From Haliscomenobacter sp. (lineage in GTDB: Bacteria; Bacteroidota; Bacteroidia; Chitinophagales; Saprospiraceae), in NCBI RefSeq assembly GCF_016718685.1, contig NZ_JADKCX010000047.1, forward strand, positions 1 through 21,236: a stretch of DNA of 21,236 bases. Reading direction: 5' to 3'. A program made the translations under genes and the position numbers. Shown here piece by piece: positions 7,316-17,725 of the stretch (the first letter of the stretch is position 1; every line of letters begins with the position of its first letter). The notes beneath the pieces were generated by a model. The model saw only the letters and a program-made list of their open reading frames with translations. It was not told the origin of the DNA and did no database searches.

Positions 7316-7427
7316 GGGGCAAAAATAAGTGTTCATTTTTTTGAGCCAAAGGATTAGATAAGGCACTTAAAATGGATCGTTTGCTTATCTAATCCTTTGG
7401 CAAAATGAACACTTATTTTTTTGCCCC
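7316..7427. terminator. Long bipartite inverted repeat between convergent genes
   Basis: The inner stem pairs GCCAAAGGATTAGATAAG (7345-7362) with its exact complement (7384-7401) around a 21-base loop. The outer stem pairs GGGGCAAAAA-TAAGTGTTCATTTT (7316-7339) with 7402-7427, with small A/T-run bulges. Arms of about 45 bp sit between fdhD (+) and the serine hydrolase (-), so it can act as a bidirectional terminator. It is longer than ordinary terminators. Confidence 0.75.
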
Positions 7428-7446
7428 CCCTTAGAGCTGGGCAGGG

Positions 7447-8877
7447 TTATTTTTGGGTGGTTTTGCTCATCCACAAATTGAGTACCCGGCCATTCGATAT
7501 TCTCATTCCAGACACCTTCCCCGTATCATCCCGCTCAAACTTCACTGAGCCCAAAAAAGAAGGGCCATTGAACCGGTCGCCATTGATGTGTTGCAATTTA
7601 AATGAGCCATTGAGGCGATGATGGCCAATCAGTTGATCCCCTTCTACCCGAAAAGTATAGGTGGTTTCCACATCGGGGCAATAATAACTTCCAGGGTAGT
7701 CATGGAATTGAGGGCCATTGGGCGATTCTCCCTCTGACCGAGGTTTATTGAGGGAAACAAAACTTGAGGGCCCTTCCGTAAATTCATCCTCCAGAAGAAG
7801 GTCGGCGATTCGCTCGCAGCTTGCTTGACTGTTGAAATTGGCATAGTTGCTTTTGACCATAATGGCCAAATCCTGTTGGGGAAAATACAACAATGCAGCC
7901 CGATAACCCGCGCTTGATCCGGTATGCTGAATCCGCTGTAATCCACGATAGGTAGTTTTTTCCAGCCCAAATGCATAATTCAGGGTGTCTCCATTGCTCA
8001 GAATCCCCCTTTGAAACATTTGCTGGATGGCCCTCATTCCGCCTACTTTTCCGTCCCGAAAATTGTTGAACCAGCGAGCCAAATCGGGCAAGGTGGTATA
8101 AATACCCCCTGCTCCGATCACGGTGCTGTTGTCATAGAGTTTGATCCACACATTTTTATCGCTCATGGTATAGGAGTCGGCGCAGTGAGGAAAAATTTCG
8201 CCCTGAATGTCCATCACATAAGTATCGTTCATATCCAAGGGTTGGAAAATATTTTCCCGCATCCATTGTTCAAAACCCTGTCCGCTGACTTTTTGGATGA
8301 TTTCTGCCAATAACATGTAAGCAGTATTGCAGTACGCATAGCGGCTACCTGGAGGAAAATTGAGTTCACGGCTACTTTGCACCAGGTTCAAGGCCTCTTC
8401 CTGGCGTACTGCGTCCCCTTGTTTCCAGCCTGCAATTTCCAACATGCCATATATTTCCCTCAAGCCACTGGTGTGGTGAATCAGGTTGCGGATGGTGATG
8501 GGGTTTCCAAAATCCGGTACTTCGGGGAGGTATTTTTGGATGTTGTCGTCGAGGGAAAGTTGTTTGTTCTGAGCCAAAAGTACCATGGCAAAACAGGTCA
8601 TTTGTTTGGCCAGAGAGCCTATGTCAGATATCGTATTGGGGGTAAACGGCAACCCATGCTCCAGGTTGGCCAATCCGTAACCCTTGGCCAGCATGAGTTG
8701 GCCTCCTTTGACTACACCTACGGCTAACCCCGGGTAACTCCCCCGCTGGTTGTTGGCAAACAAAGAGTCGATCAGGGGTACGTAAGGATGGATCCAGCGG
8801 TGGTGCTGCGCGCAGAGGGCGGTATAAAAACCAATCAGCAGAAAGATGGTTACCGTAGGTTTCATGAAGGGACGCAT
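7447..8877 (-). CDS. Serine hydrolase, class C beta-lactamase / D-peptidase family
   Basis: A 476-residue exported protein with a signal peptide (hydrophobic residues 8-22, ending LCAQ). It has the penicillin-binding-fold triad: SLAK (S88, K91), YCN (Y182, N184) and HTG (H318-G320), in the order and spacing of the class C beta-lactamase (ampC/esterase/D-aminopeptidase) group. Segments such as LIHHTSGL and FPPGSRYAYCN are typical. Residues ~390-476 form a beta-rich C-terminal domain (YYCPDVETTYTF onwards) common in Bacteroidota members. These proteins act in the periplasm or outside on esters, D-amino-acid amides or beta-lactams; the substrate cannot be predicted. ATG 8877 or the ATG four codons later may be the start. 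It stands alone between two hairpin regions. Confidence 0.88.
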   Translation of the reverse strand: MRPFMKPTVTIFLLIGFYTALCAQHHRWIHPYVPLIDSLFANNQRGSYPGLAVGVVKGGQLMLAKGYGLANLEHGLPFTPNTISDIGSLAKQMTCFAMVLLAQNKQLSLDDNIQKYLPEVPDFGNPITIRNLIHHTSGLREIYGMLEIAGWKQGDAVRQEEALNLVQSSRELNFPPGSRYAYCNTAYMLLAEIIQKVSGQGFEQWMRENIFQPLDMNDTYVMDIQGEIFPHCADSYTMSDKNVWIKLYDNSTVIGAGGIYTTLPDLARWFNNFRDGKVGGMRAIQQMFQRGILSNGDTLNYAFGLEKTTYRGLQRIQHTGSSAGYRAALLYFPQQDLAIMVKSNYANFNSQASCERIADLLLEDEFTEGPSSFVSLNKPRSEGESPNGPQFHDYPGSYYCPDVETTYTFRVEGDQLIGHHRLNGSFKLQHINGDRFNGPSFLGSVKFERDDTGKVSGMRISNGRVLNLWMSKTTQK

Positions 8878-8892
8878 ATTTGTAATTTTTCC

Positions 8893-8935
8893 TATCTATT
8901 TAGCACCCCGACAAAGTTGGGGTGCTAAATAGATA
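8893..8935. terminator. Perfect 17-bp hairpin
   Basis: TATCTATTTAGCACCCC (8893-8909) and its exact complement (8919-8935) flank a 9-base loop. On the minus strand it lies after the giant repeat gene and just before the serine hydrolase start, so it is either a second terminator or a leader structure. Confidence 0.65.
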
Positions 8936-8946
8936 CAATTTTTCAA

Positions 8947-8999
8947 TAAAATTAAGCCAGATTTTACGCAAATGTTGCGTAAAATCTGGCTTAATTTTA
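8947..8999 (-). terminator. Perfect 25-bp hairpin after the giant repeat gene
   Basis: The arms 8947-8971 and 8975-8999 are exact complements around the three-base loop ATG. The core is AAGCCAGATTTTACGCAA and its complement, with AATTTT/AAAATT at the base. It begins 22 bp beyond the stop of the giant minus-strand gene and is its likely transcription terminator. Confidence 0.75.
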
Positions 9000-9021
9000 A
9001 AAGAAGATGGCTACCCTAGAT

Positions 9022-12000
9022 TCAATCCTGCTTCACCCACTTCACAACCTGGCGTTCGCCATTCAACTGCATTTCCAGCAAGTACCAACCAGTTGGCAAT
9101 TCCTGAACGTTCAGCGGCGTGGAGTTTTTGCCGGGTATAGCATCCAAAGTCAAGCGCCGCAGCACTGCTCCCGTGGGATGCAAAATCCGGACGGTAGCAC
9201 GAGCATTACCCAAAGTCATGTTTTCAAAGCTCAGGTACAATTCTACTTTAGCTGGATTTGGATACAAATCCAATTGCAAACGTTGTGCTGTATTTACTTT
9301 TGTGGATGGTGTATTCACTTGTAAATCTGATGTTCCTGGTGCGGCCAGACCAGCACCAACACTGATGCGTACAAAGTTGCTCGACAATTCAAAACAATTG
9401 TTGGCAAGCTCGGCTGTAGCTGCATCTTGCCCTACTTGAGCCAATAAGATTCCCGTGTAAGAAAGTCCCCAAACTCGGAACACACCCGCGGGCAGGGTAT
9501 CAAAATTGAGGCTGTCCGCTGGTAAAATGCTGCGGATGATGTTCTGTTCATCCGTCACCAGAAAACGATAAGGAGGCAAAGGAGCTGCCCCCAGGCGGGA
9601 AAATTTCAATACGTCTGGTTTATTGTCTCCTCGGATAACCGTCAATTCAGTTGCACCATTGGTAGAAGCAACTGTGCCGCCTTGGGGCTTTTGCACCACA
9701 ACGGTAACGAAATTTTCAGAAAGATCATAACAGTCGGTACTCAATGGCGAATTGAGCAAGTCCTGGCCAAATTGTACGCGGAATTCCCCGGTATAGGCGA
9801 TGCCCCAAATGCGGTAAGTTCCCAATGGCGAGCGTTCAAAATCAATCAAAATTGATTGAATATCCGGAAACAAAACCCGGTTGCGGTCATCAGTAATGAC
9901 AATGCGGTAAGCTTCTCCAATCACTACCTCTGGAGGGAAAATCGCAATGGCATCGGCTAAATCGTCTCCTGGGCAGGTGTAATAAGTGCTTGCCCCATCC
10001 AGGGTACTGATGCGGCTACCCTCTACTTCCCCGCCCCTGATGACCCGAACTACATTATCCGCGAGGTCAAAACAATTGTTGGCCAAGCTATCCTTCAAGT
10101 TTAATTTCGCTCCAATTTTGATGCGATCAATTCCGGTAAATGAAAGTCCAAATATCAAATAATTGCCTTCAGGTTCTTTGCTCAGGTCAATGAGGTTGCT
10201 GCGTACAATTTGCCGAACGATGCTGTCTGGAGTAGTCAGGATGTATACAAATCCAGCCCTGGAACGGCTGGTGGTTTTCATCCGCAGGCTTGTACCATCT
10301 TTACCTGGGCAAAAGCGCACATTGGTAGAGTCATTGCTGGCGCTGATCCGCCCCCCATCGGGTACCTCAATAAAGACCGAAAGGAAATTATCGGAGAGGT
10401 TAGAGCATCCGTCAGAAATTGTCGCATTCTGCAAAATTTGGCCGGCAGTCAGGGTTAAATTACCCGAGAAAGAAACGCCGTACACCCGTAAATCACGGAA
10501 ACCACGTAAATCCAGATTTAGGCTGTTCCCATTGATGATACTGAGTACCAAATTGCTGGCATTGGTAAGCACGTAGCGATAGCCCACCGTTGCAGTTGAA
10601 TTATTGGAAAAGGTATAATTGTCGGCTTTGCCATCATTGCTACACACAAAAATAGAATCGCCTATAGCTTGCGTGGAAATACGGGCACCATCCACAAATG
10701 ATTTTTGCACCGCAATGAAATTGTCGCTCAGGTCATAACAATCGTCAGTGATGGCCGAATCTTTGACCGAGGCACCTGCTTTGATGATGATATTACCGGT
10801 ATAAGCCAAGCCATATACACGAATATTGGCCCCACTCAATTTTTCAAAATCGATCCGGCTGGTATCTGGCAGAATAGACAATAATAGGTCTTTGTCGTCC
10901 GTAATCAAGAGCAACTGCGGTGTATTGTTTTTTCCTTTGCGGATGATGGTGACCACATCGGCTGTACCATCTCCAGAGCAAATGTTGCTCTTGAGGCCTT
11001 CGGCTTCAATGGTTCCGGCTTCCGGTAAAACTTTTTCTACCTCCAGGTAATTTTCCGACATTGAAAAACAAGAAGAGGCCAACTCAGCTTGGTCGGCATC
11101 CTGGCCAATGGTAGCCAGTAAATTACCATTGTACACCAGGCCCCAGATTCGATACGAACCCACCGGTAGTGAATCAAAAGAGGTTGCAGTTTCCGTAGTA
11201 ATGGCCCGAATGGTGTTGTCTGCGCTGGTAATCAGGTAAACAATCGCACCTTCCTGGTGGCCTTGTAAACGCCATCCAATGGAATCTTTCTGCTGATTGC
11301 TGGGGCAAACGTAGGTTTTGGTGCCCCCACTCAACAGTGTAAGGCTTCCCCCTTTTGGAAGTTGACGGTTTACGGTAATTGAGTTGAAAGACAAACCGAA
11401 ACAATCATCCGCCAAAAGATCATTAAAGGCATCCTGGCCAGCTTTGGCCAACAATTGTCCACCATAAGCCAGGCCCCATACGCGGTAAGTTCCTCCGGGC
11501 AAGTTCCCAAAATTGAAACTATCCTGCGAGGTTGCCGCAATGATTTTATTTTCGTTATTCGTAATGAGGTAAACGAATTTTTCGCCGAGGCTCCCAATGC
11601 GTTGAAAACGTAAAGTTGAACTGGCACCCGCCGTAGGACACTGTAGATTTTCATTACGGCCATTGCTCAGGCGCACCAATCCCCCTTGCAAATTGGTTTT
11701 GACTGCAGTAATGGGCGTAGACAGGTTAAAACAGGCATCCGCTAAAGCATCTCTACCTACATTGAGGCCTGCCCTTGCGGTCAAAGTCCCGGTATAGGCC
11801 ATGCTGTAAATCCGCACGGTATCGCGTTGGATTTCATCAAAAACGAGTTGTGCTTGCTCGGTGATGCGCAAAATATTGCCAAATGCATCGGTAATCAGGT
11901 AAATAAGTTGACTTCCCTGTGCGTCTTTTCGCGTCCAGTTCAGGGTATCCGGTTTGCCTTCACGACAAACAAATCTAGGCGAGCTCCCTGTATTGAAAGC

Positions 12001-14746
12001 AAGCGTTCCTCCTTTGACTTGTTCTTTGGTGATGTCGATAAAGTTAGCGGACAAATCGTAACACGCACTGGATGCATTGCCATTGGTCACGACATCACCA
12101 GCCTTCAGCAGCAAGTTACCAGAATAAGAAAGGCCCCAAATCCGACACTTTCCAGGTTGTCCCGCATTGAGGTCAATGCTATTGCCCAATAAAACCAACA
12201 GTAAACGGTTCTGGTCATCGGTCAACAAGTAACGGTAGGTAGAAGTACTGGCCGTACCCGTATTGCGGAAAGACATTTGGTCTGCCGTAGCATCAATACA
12301 AACCAGCCGCTGGGTTGCCCCTGTACTCAGGGATACTTGCCCTCCATCTACTTCATTCCAACGGAATTGCAAAAAATTATCCGTTAAATCAAAACATTCA
12401 TCACTGCTGATACTGCCAATTTGACTACCTGTTGATGCAACCAGTCGACCCGTATAAGCTACACCATACACCCTGAAATTCATGGGAAAACTCTTGGATG
12501 GACTGAAAATTTGGCCATCTACTACGGCAACTATGCGTTGCAGGGTATCGGTAATGATGGTAGCAAAGCGATCACCTGTGAAGCCCGGAGTAAGCTGAAC
12601 ATTGATGCTTGCAGGCTCATTTTGTCCAAAACAAATCAAGGCAGCGCCGGGGTCGCTCAAACTCAATTGCCCAGCTTCAACGCTGCGCTTGATCACTTGC
12701 ACATGGTTGTCCGACAAGTCCCAACATTGGCTGGACAACGCCGTCGTAGTGGCATTTTCACCTACTGTGGCCAACAATTCACCAGAGTAGCCCAAACCCC
12801 AAATGCGGAAATAACCTTCCTGTTCGCCCAATATTCTTACCTGATTGCTCGTACTGATCGATACAATCCGATTAAAGGTATCGGTAACCAGGTAGACGTA
12901 ATTTTGTACCAAAAGCGTAGAAGTACTGACCATCAGACTACTGTCTTTGCTCACGCCACAAAGTACTTTACGTGTTCCGCGGTCAGCAAATTGAATGCGT
13001 CCGCCATCGTTCACCGATTTGGTGAACGTGATAAAATTTTGAGAGAACTCAAAACATTGATCAGAGAAACGTCCGGTACGAACATTGGTCCCCACGGAAA
13101 ACGAAATTTTACCCGTATAGGATAAACCAAATACGTGGTATTCGCCAGCCGGAAGATCGCCCAAATTGTACTGCCCGTTGTTGTGAAAAAGACTGACCAC
13201 ATTATTCAAGCGATCGGTAAGGAGGTATACGTAATTGTCTCCCCGTTCCGGTCGTAGACAATCTTGATTTGTGGTACTCCGCTGTAAAACACAACAATTG
13301 ATCGGTACTTCCATCACTTAGCGTCAGTCGCCCTCCTTCGGGATTGCGTTTGCGAATGGTGATCGCTTGTTTGGTGATGGAATAACAACTATCCGCAAAG
13401 GTTGTGGCAAACAATAGATCTCCCACCTTTGCTTGAATGTTGCCAATATGGGTCGCGCCCCAAACCCGGTTGTATTCTCCTGGCAGGTTACGAAAATTGA
13501 TCATCGCGTCGCCAGACAGCGCCAGGATGCGATTGTCCAAATCGGTTACAATAAAGTGTTGTTTTTCCTGACCATTGCTCGATACTACAAAAGCACGGAA
13601 AGTGGTAACAGGATCGTTGAGGCAAATGGTGGTGGTGGTATCATTGCCCCCCGAGCTGATCTGTCCGGCATCCAGCAGGTACACGGTTGCGCGGATAAAA
13701 TTGTCGGAAAGGTCTGAACAAGAAGTGCTCAGTTTACCGCTAGCAATTTTTCCAACTTCGGCAGTCAGTGTACCAATGTAACTCAAACCCCAGATGCGGT
13801 ATTCCCCGGTAGGTAGGCCTGTAAAATCAACCTTTGCTGTGGGAAGAATTTGTATAATTTTATTTTGATCATCAGTGAGCAAAAAAGTATACAGTGCCGG
13901 AGATGTGGTATTTGTGATCAATTCCCGAGAAGAAACATCCGGCAAATTGCCGCACACAAAGGTATGGGTATTGCCATCCGGGAGGGCAACTTTGGCCCCA
14001 TCGGGATCCGTTTTGATGACCGAAAGATAATTGTCCGAAAGTTCGAAGCAGCTACTGGAAAAAATAAAACTGCCCACGTTTTGGCCTTTGGAGGCATTCA
14101 ATGCGCCGGCATAGGACAGTCCATAGATGCGAAAAACGCCCAAGGGCAAATTGCGCAAAGAGACGCTAGGCTCAGCAAATACATCAAGCACAATGCCTTT
14201 GCCATCCGTGAGTACATACCGGTATACGGGACTCTTGCTGTCGGTTTGTAAGGCTAATTTTTCGGTTGTTGTATCATTGGCGCAAATGTAATGGGTAGTA
14301 CTACTGTTGCTAAACGACAAAACACCTCCATCGGGAATGAAGTGAGTAACTGTCACAAAGTCATCCGTCAGGCCATAACAATAATTGGCCAAAACGTCGG
14401 TTTGGGCATTCATACCCGGTTTGGCCAATAACCTCCCTTTGTAATACAAGGCCCAAACCCGATATTTTCCTGGGTCGTATTGTTCAAAGTCGATATTGGG
14501 CACATTGGATACCTCCAAAATTATGTCTTGCTCGTCAGTAACGAGAATGACGTAAGGCATGTAAAATGGACCTGTCCTAAAATTCAAGCGATCCGGGTTT
14601 TGATCGCCAGCACAAGTAAAAGCCTCAGTACCCCCGCTCGTCAAAGCGATTTGGGTTCCCTCTCCACAGTTAAGAGATTGTGCTGTCAACCCGGTGGACG
14701 TAAAAGACAGACATAATAATACCCATAAGTAAAGATAATGCTTCAT
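9022..14746 (-). CDS. Giant T9SS surface protein of 16 two-cysteine repeats, one frameshift
   Basis: The gene appears as two overlapping frames (14773-13202 and 13317-9022) that are one protein: repeat 5 begins in the first and ends in the second. Removing one base from the C4 run at 13241-13244 joins them as ...STTGTG-DNYVYLLTD. The start is taken as ATG 14746, giving the signal peptide MKHYLYLWVLLCLSF...LTAQ. The ~1,900-residue protein has 16 repeats of ~110 residues and ends in a type A sorting domain (LDLYPNPAKVELYLSF onwards, about 9273-9022), so it should be exported by T9SS and be secreted or surface-bound. I do not recognise the repeat as a named family. It is divergent from the choice-of-anchor-L gene. 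Adhesion or a structural surface role is only inferred from architecture. Confidence 0.85.
9343..14653 (-). repeat. Array of 16 tandem ~332-bp coding repeats
   Basis: Each unit of ~110 residues reads: a strand starting D-G-G or E-G-G, a first cysteine (xxVC/ICxxD), Y-x-(L/I)-(V/I)-T-D-x-x-N-x-I, a L-P-x-G-x-Y-R-(V/I)-(W/Y)-G-L-(S/A)-Y-(T/S)-G-x-L core, then (S/D)-x-C-(F/Y)-(D/E)-L-S-(D/E)-N-F. Units are strongly diverged in sequence but even in length (units 6 and 7 are offset by exactly 110 residues). Unit 16, next to the sorting domain, lacks the first cysteine. Confidence 0.85.
13241..13244 (-). other. Frameshift point in the giant repeat gene
   Basis: At this C4 run (GGGG on the coding strand) the repeat homology switches frame. 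With three G the codons read ACC GGA ACG GGA GAC AAT TAC and repeat 5 becomes continuous with the other repeats. A one-base homopolymer insertion, real or from sequencing, is the simplest explanation. Confidence 0.75.
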
Positions 14747-14773
14747 TGGATAGCAATTGTGTATTTTCCTCAT

Positions 14774-15080
14774 TATAAATCAATGATAACCAGAGCACTA
14801 AACATAGTACTCTGCGAGCAATAGCCGAAGGGGGCATAGATGGGTGTAGATAGCCACTTAAAGATACAAAAAAATTATATAAGCGCTGGAGAAACGTAGC
14901 GTAAATATAGCCAATTAGTTATAGATGTTCCTGCACTGGAGTAAAGTTTGAAAGATACCTTGTAAAGGTTAGAATGGGAATAGAAGGTGTGAGGGAACAA
15001 AACCTTTTCTGTTAACACTGCAATTTTAATAACGTTTAAGCGTACCTTTATTGGGAACTAAATCATAATTCCAAAGACCG
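14774..15080. other. Intergenic region between two divergent T9SS genes
   Basis: About 300 bases lie between the giant repeat gene and the choice-of-anchor-L gene. I see no gene. The part near 14990-15060 is AT-rich, with TACCTTTA at about 15042-15049 as a one-mismatch -7 box for the plus-strand gene but without a clear TTTG at the right distance. Confidence 0.5.
14790..14820 (-). promoter_or_regulatory. Weak candidate promoter of the giant repeat gene
   Basis: On the minus strand TATGTTTA, one mismatch from TAnnTTTG, lies about 50-55 bases before the ATG at 14746. TTCG, one mismatch from TTTG, stands 19 bases upstream of it. Both boxes are imperfect, so this is tentative. Confidence 0.3.
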
Positions 15081-17718
15081 ATTGAAACAACCATGTGGAA
15101 TATTGCCTCCGTTGCGTTTTTTGTTGATCGAGATGTTCAGCCAACATCCTCGCTGCCAAGCCCGCACCTCTTGGCTGGCATCGATGCCATTCAGCGCTAT
15201 ACGGTGGAGCGTTTGGTACAGGATATCTTTGTAGGAGGAGCGTGCAAAAACACGTTCAACATCAAGGAATCGGCAACAATGCCGGCATTGGTTATTTTGA
15301 AAATGGCCAATCGATCATTGGCATCAACCGGGGGTGATTTTATCCACTGGCCCCATCGAAAACTGTGAAGGCCCCAATGATTCCCGGCGCGCCAGTGGCG
15401 ACTTTAAAGATGCAACCGGCGATCCCGATCTGAAACAATTGTCGCAACTCAACATTCAGGATGCTGTTGGCATTGAATTTGATTTTACCCCCCTCGACTC
15501 GCTGGTCACCTTTCGGTACGTTTTTGCTTCTGAAGAATATTGCGAGTTTGTTGGCTCCAACTTCAACGATGTATTTGGTTTTTTGTCATGGCCCCGGCAT
15601 CAATGGCCCTTTTAGCAACAATGCCATCAACGTTGCGCTGGTGCCGGGTAGTCAGGATTACGTGTCCATCAATACCATCAACCACAACATCAATACCAAT
15701 TATTTTGTCCGCAACGAACTCAAAGATGACGCCGACCGCTGTGGCATTCCCTGGACAACCCCGGCCAATTTGGGCAATATCCAATACGATGGTTTCACCA
15801 GGTCATGACCGCTACCTAAAAACCGTGCCCTTGCCAGACCTACCACTGCGCTTCGTGATTTCTGATGTGAATGATGGCCAGTTCGATTCTGCGGTTTTTT
15901 GAAGCAGAGAGTTTCAATATAGGAGGCAGTATCAATTTGGCCGTAGGCAACGGCGTCCGGAAGATACCATCACGGAAGGGCTGCAGGAAAGGCCAGTTCA
16001 TGGTCAGCCGCAAAGACCCCTACCAAACTACTACCTACTGACCATCGGATCCGGTAGCCAATGCCAGTGCCGCAAAGCTGGGATAGATTTCAAATTTGTT
16101 GCTTCTTCGGTAACCATTCCAGTGGTCAGGTTTCCACCACCATCAAAATTGAATCCATCCTGGATCAAATCAATGAAGGTTTGAAGACATCATCCTGGAG
16201 CTGGATTTCCCCTTGTTTTGTATCAGCGATACTGCGCGTTTGTTCATCGAAGATCCGCCTCCCCTGGAAACAGGTTTACAAACTGTAGAATCTTGTATCG
16301 GCGATACGGTACTCTTACAACTCAATCCCAGTGGAGGAGTGCCTCCCTATCGAATACGCTGGTCAAATGGGGATACAATTGGCCACCTTCAAGGCCTTTG
16401 CCAATGTGGATACCACTTACCGGCTCAACATGCGCGATTTGTGTGGACGGAGTACCGACGATGTGGTGATTGTGCGCCGCCGTAGGCCTCCTCAAGCGCG
16501 GCTCAACAGTTTGCGCGAGGTCTGCTTCAACGATACGGTGGCGATTCCCATCTATTTACGGGCTTCGCGCCATATAAGTTTTACCTATGCCGTAAATGGT
16601 GTCGCCCAACAAAGCATCGGAAACCTTCGACAACCCTTACATCATCAATACCAATCAGGAAGGGCGGATTGAATTGCTGAATTTTCGCGATGCCATTTGT
16701 GCCGGGAATGTGAGTGGAAGAGCCGAAATACGCAACTACCAAATCAAAACCTCATGGCTGAAAACAAGTGAGTTGTTTTTGCCGCCAATGACAGCTCCAT
16801 TCACATCGTGCTGCGGGGAACCGCGCCCTATCGATTCAATTGGAGCGCAGTGCCGATATCGATGCCGAAGCCCAAAACCTGGCGGCTGGAAAATATGGCG
16901 TCACCATCACCGATGCCAATGGCTGTTTTACCAATCTAGAAGTTGAACTTAAGGAACCTCCATTGCTGGACTCGATTAGCTTCGATTGCCAGGAGTTCAG
17001 CGGGCCATTTATTTCATTTGCACCCTCGGGGGTACTCCTCCTATATTTACAGCATCAATGGTGCTCCTTTTCCAAAATGAGCAGGTGTTTAGTCAACTCA
17101 ATTCCGGAGAGCGCTACGATTTGCGCATTCAGGATGCCGGAGGCTGTCAAATCTCCCAAAATTTCATCATGCCTTCCCGTTTTGATGAAATGGTTGAACT
17201 GGATCCTACTGTTTTATTGGAGCTGGGGCAAGAATATACCCTGAGTCCAAAACTCAACATCCCCGAGAGTTTGGTCAAAACCATCAAATGGCTGCCTGCT
17301 ACGGGCTTGAGTTGTACGGATTGCCTCCAATCTAAGTGAATGCCCTGAAAAACGATACATACACCATTCAAATGGAGGATATTTTTTGGATGCATTGGTG
17401 CTGCATTTGTCAACGTTAAGATCAACTCCGACCGCATGTGTTCCCAACGCTTTTCACCTGTAGCGATGGACTGAACGACCTGTTTGGTGATCCACAGCAA
17501 CCGTGATCAAATTCGCCGGATTGTCAGCATTCAGGTTTACAACCGCTGGGGCCTATTGATCCACCAAGATCAGGATTACTTGCCCAATGAAGGCCCTCGG
17601 CGGCTGGGACGCTACGAAAGATTGGACCTGCCTGGACATATATACGTGTGTGTGACCGTAGAATTGGCGGATGGGCGATTGCAGATGGCAAAGGGGGGAT
17701 ATGTTGTTGATGCGGTAA
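15081..17718 (+). pseudogene. Choice-of-anchor-L protein with gliding-type T9SS C-terminus, frame-broken
   Basis: No single frame covers this gene, but switching frames reads as one large surface protein. First comes a choice-of-anchor-L domain (YFENGQSIIGINRG, GVILSTGPIENCEGPNDS, VTFRYVFASEEYCEFVGSN, then INGPFSNNAINVALVPGS), about 15230-15950. Next is a Calx-beta-like stretch (TIPVGQVSTTIKIESILDQ), then SprB/Ig-like repeats (CIGDTVLLQLNPSGGVPPYRI; AAGKYGVTITDANGCF; RYDLRIQDAGGC). Last is a gliding-motility-type CTD (LPATGLSCTDC, then IQVYNRWG) ending KGDMLLMR at TAA 17716-17718 if one G is dropped from the G6 run at 17693-17698. At least eight frame changes are needed. Such proteins are exported by T9SS as adhesins. 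The start is uncertain: TTG 15082 (ATG if one T is lost) or ATG 15093. Confidence 0.75.
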
Positions 17719-17725
17719 ATTACCC

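Noticed and set aside
7316..7427. Long inverted repeat as an insertion sequence or MITE
   Set aside because: No transposase is present and no target-site duplication directly flanks the arms; copy number cannot be checked here.
12511..13125. 204-residue plus-strand open frame
   Set aside because: It lies wholly antisense to well-conserved repeats of the giant gene and has no recognisable domain; the codon pattern of the minus strand explains it.
9343..14653. Repeat array considered as a CRISPR or DNA-level tandem duplication
   Set aside because: Similarity is at the protein level only, units are ~332 bp and strongly diverged at the DNA level, and the array is inside one coding frame.
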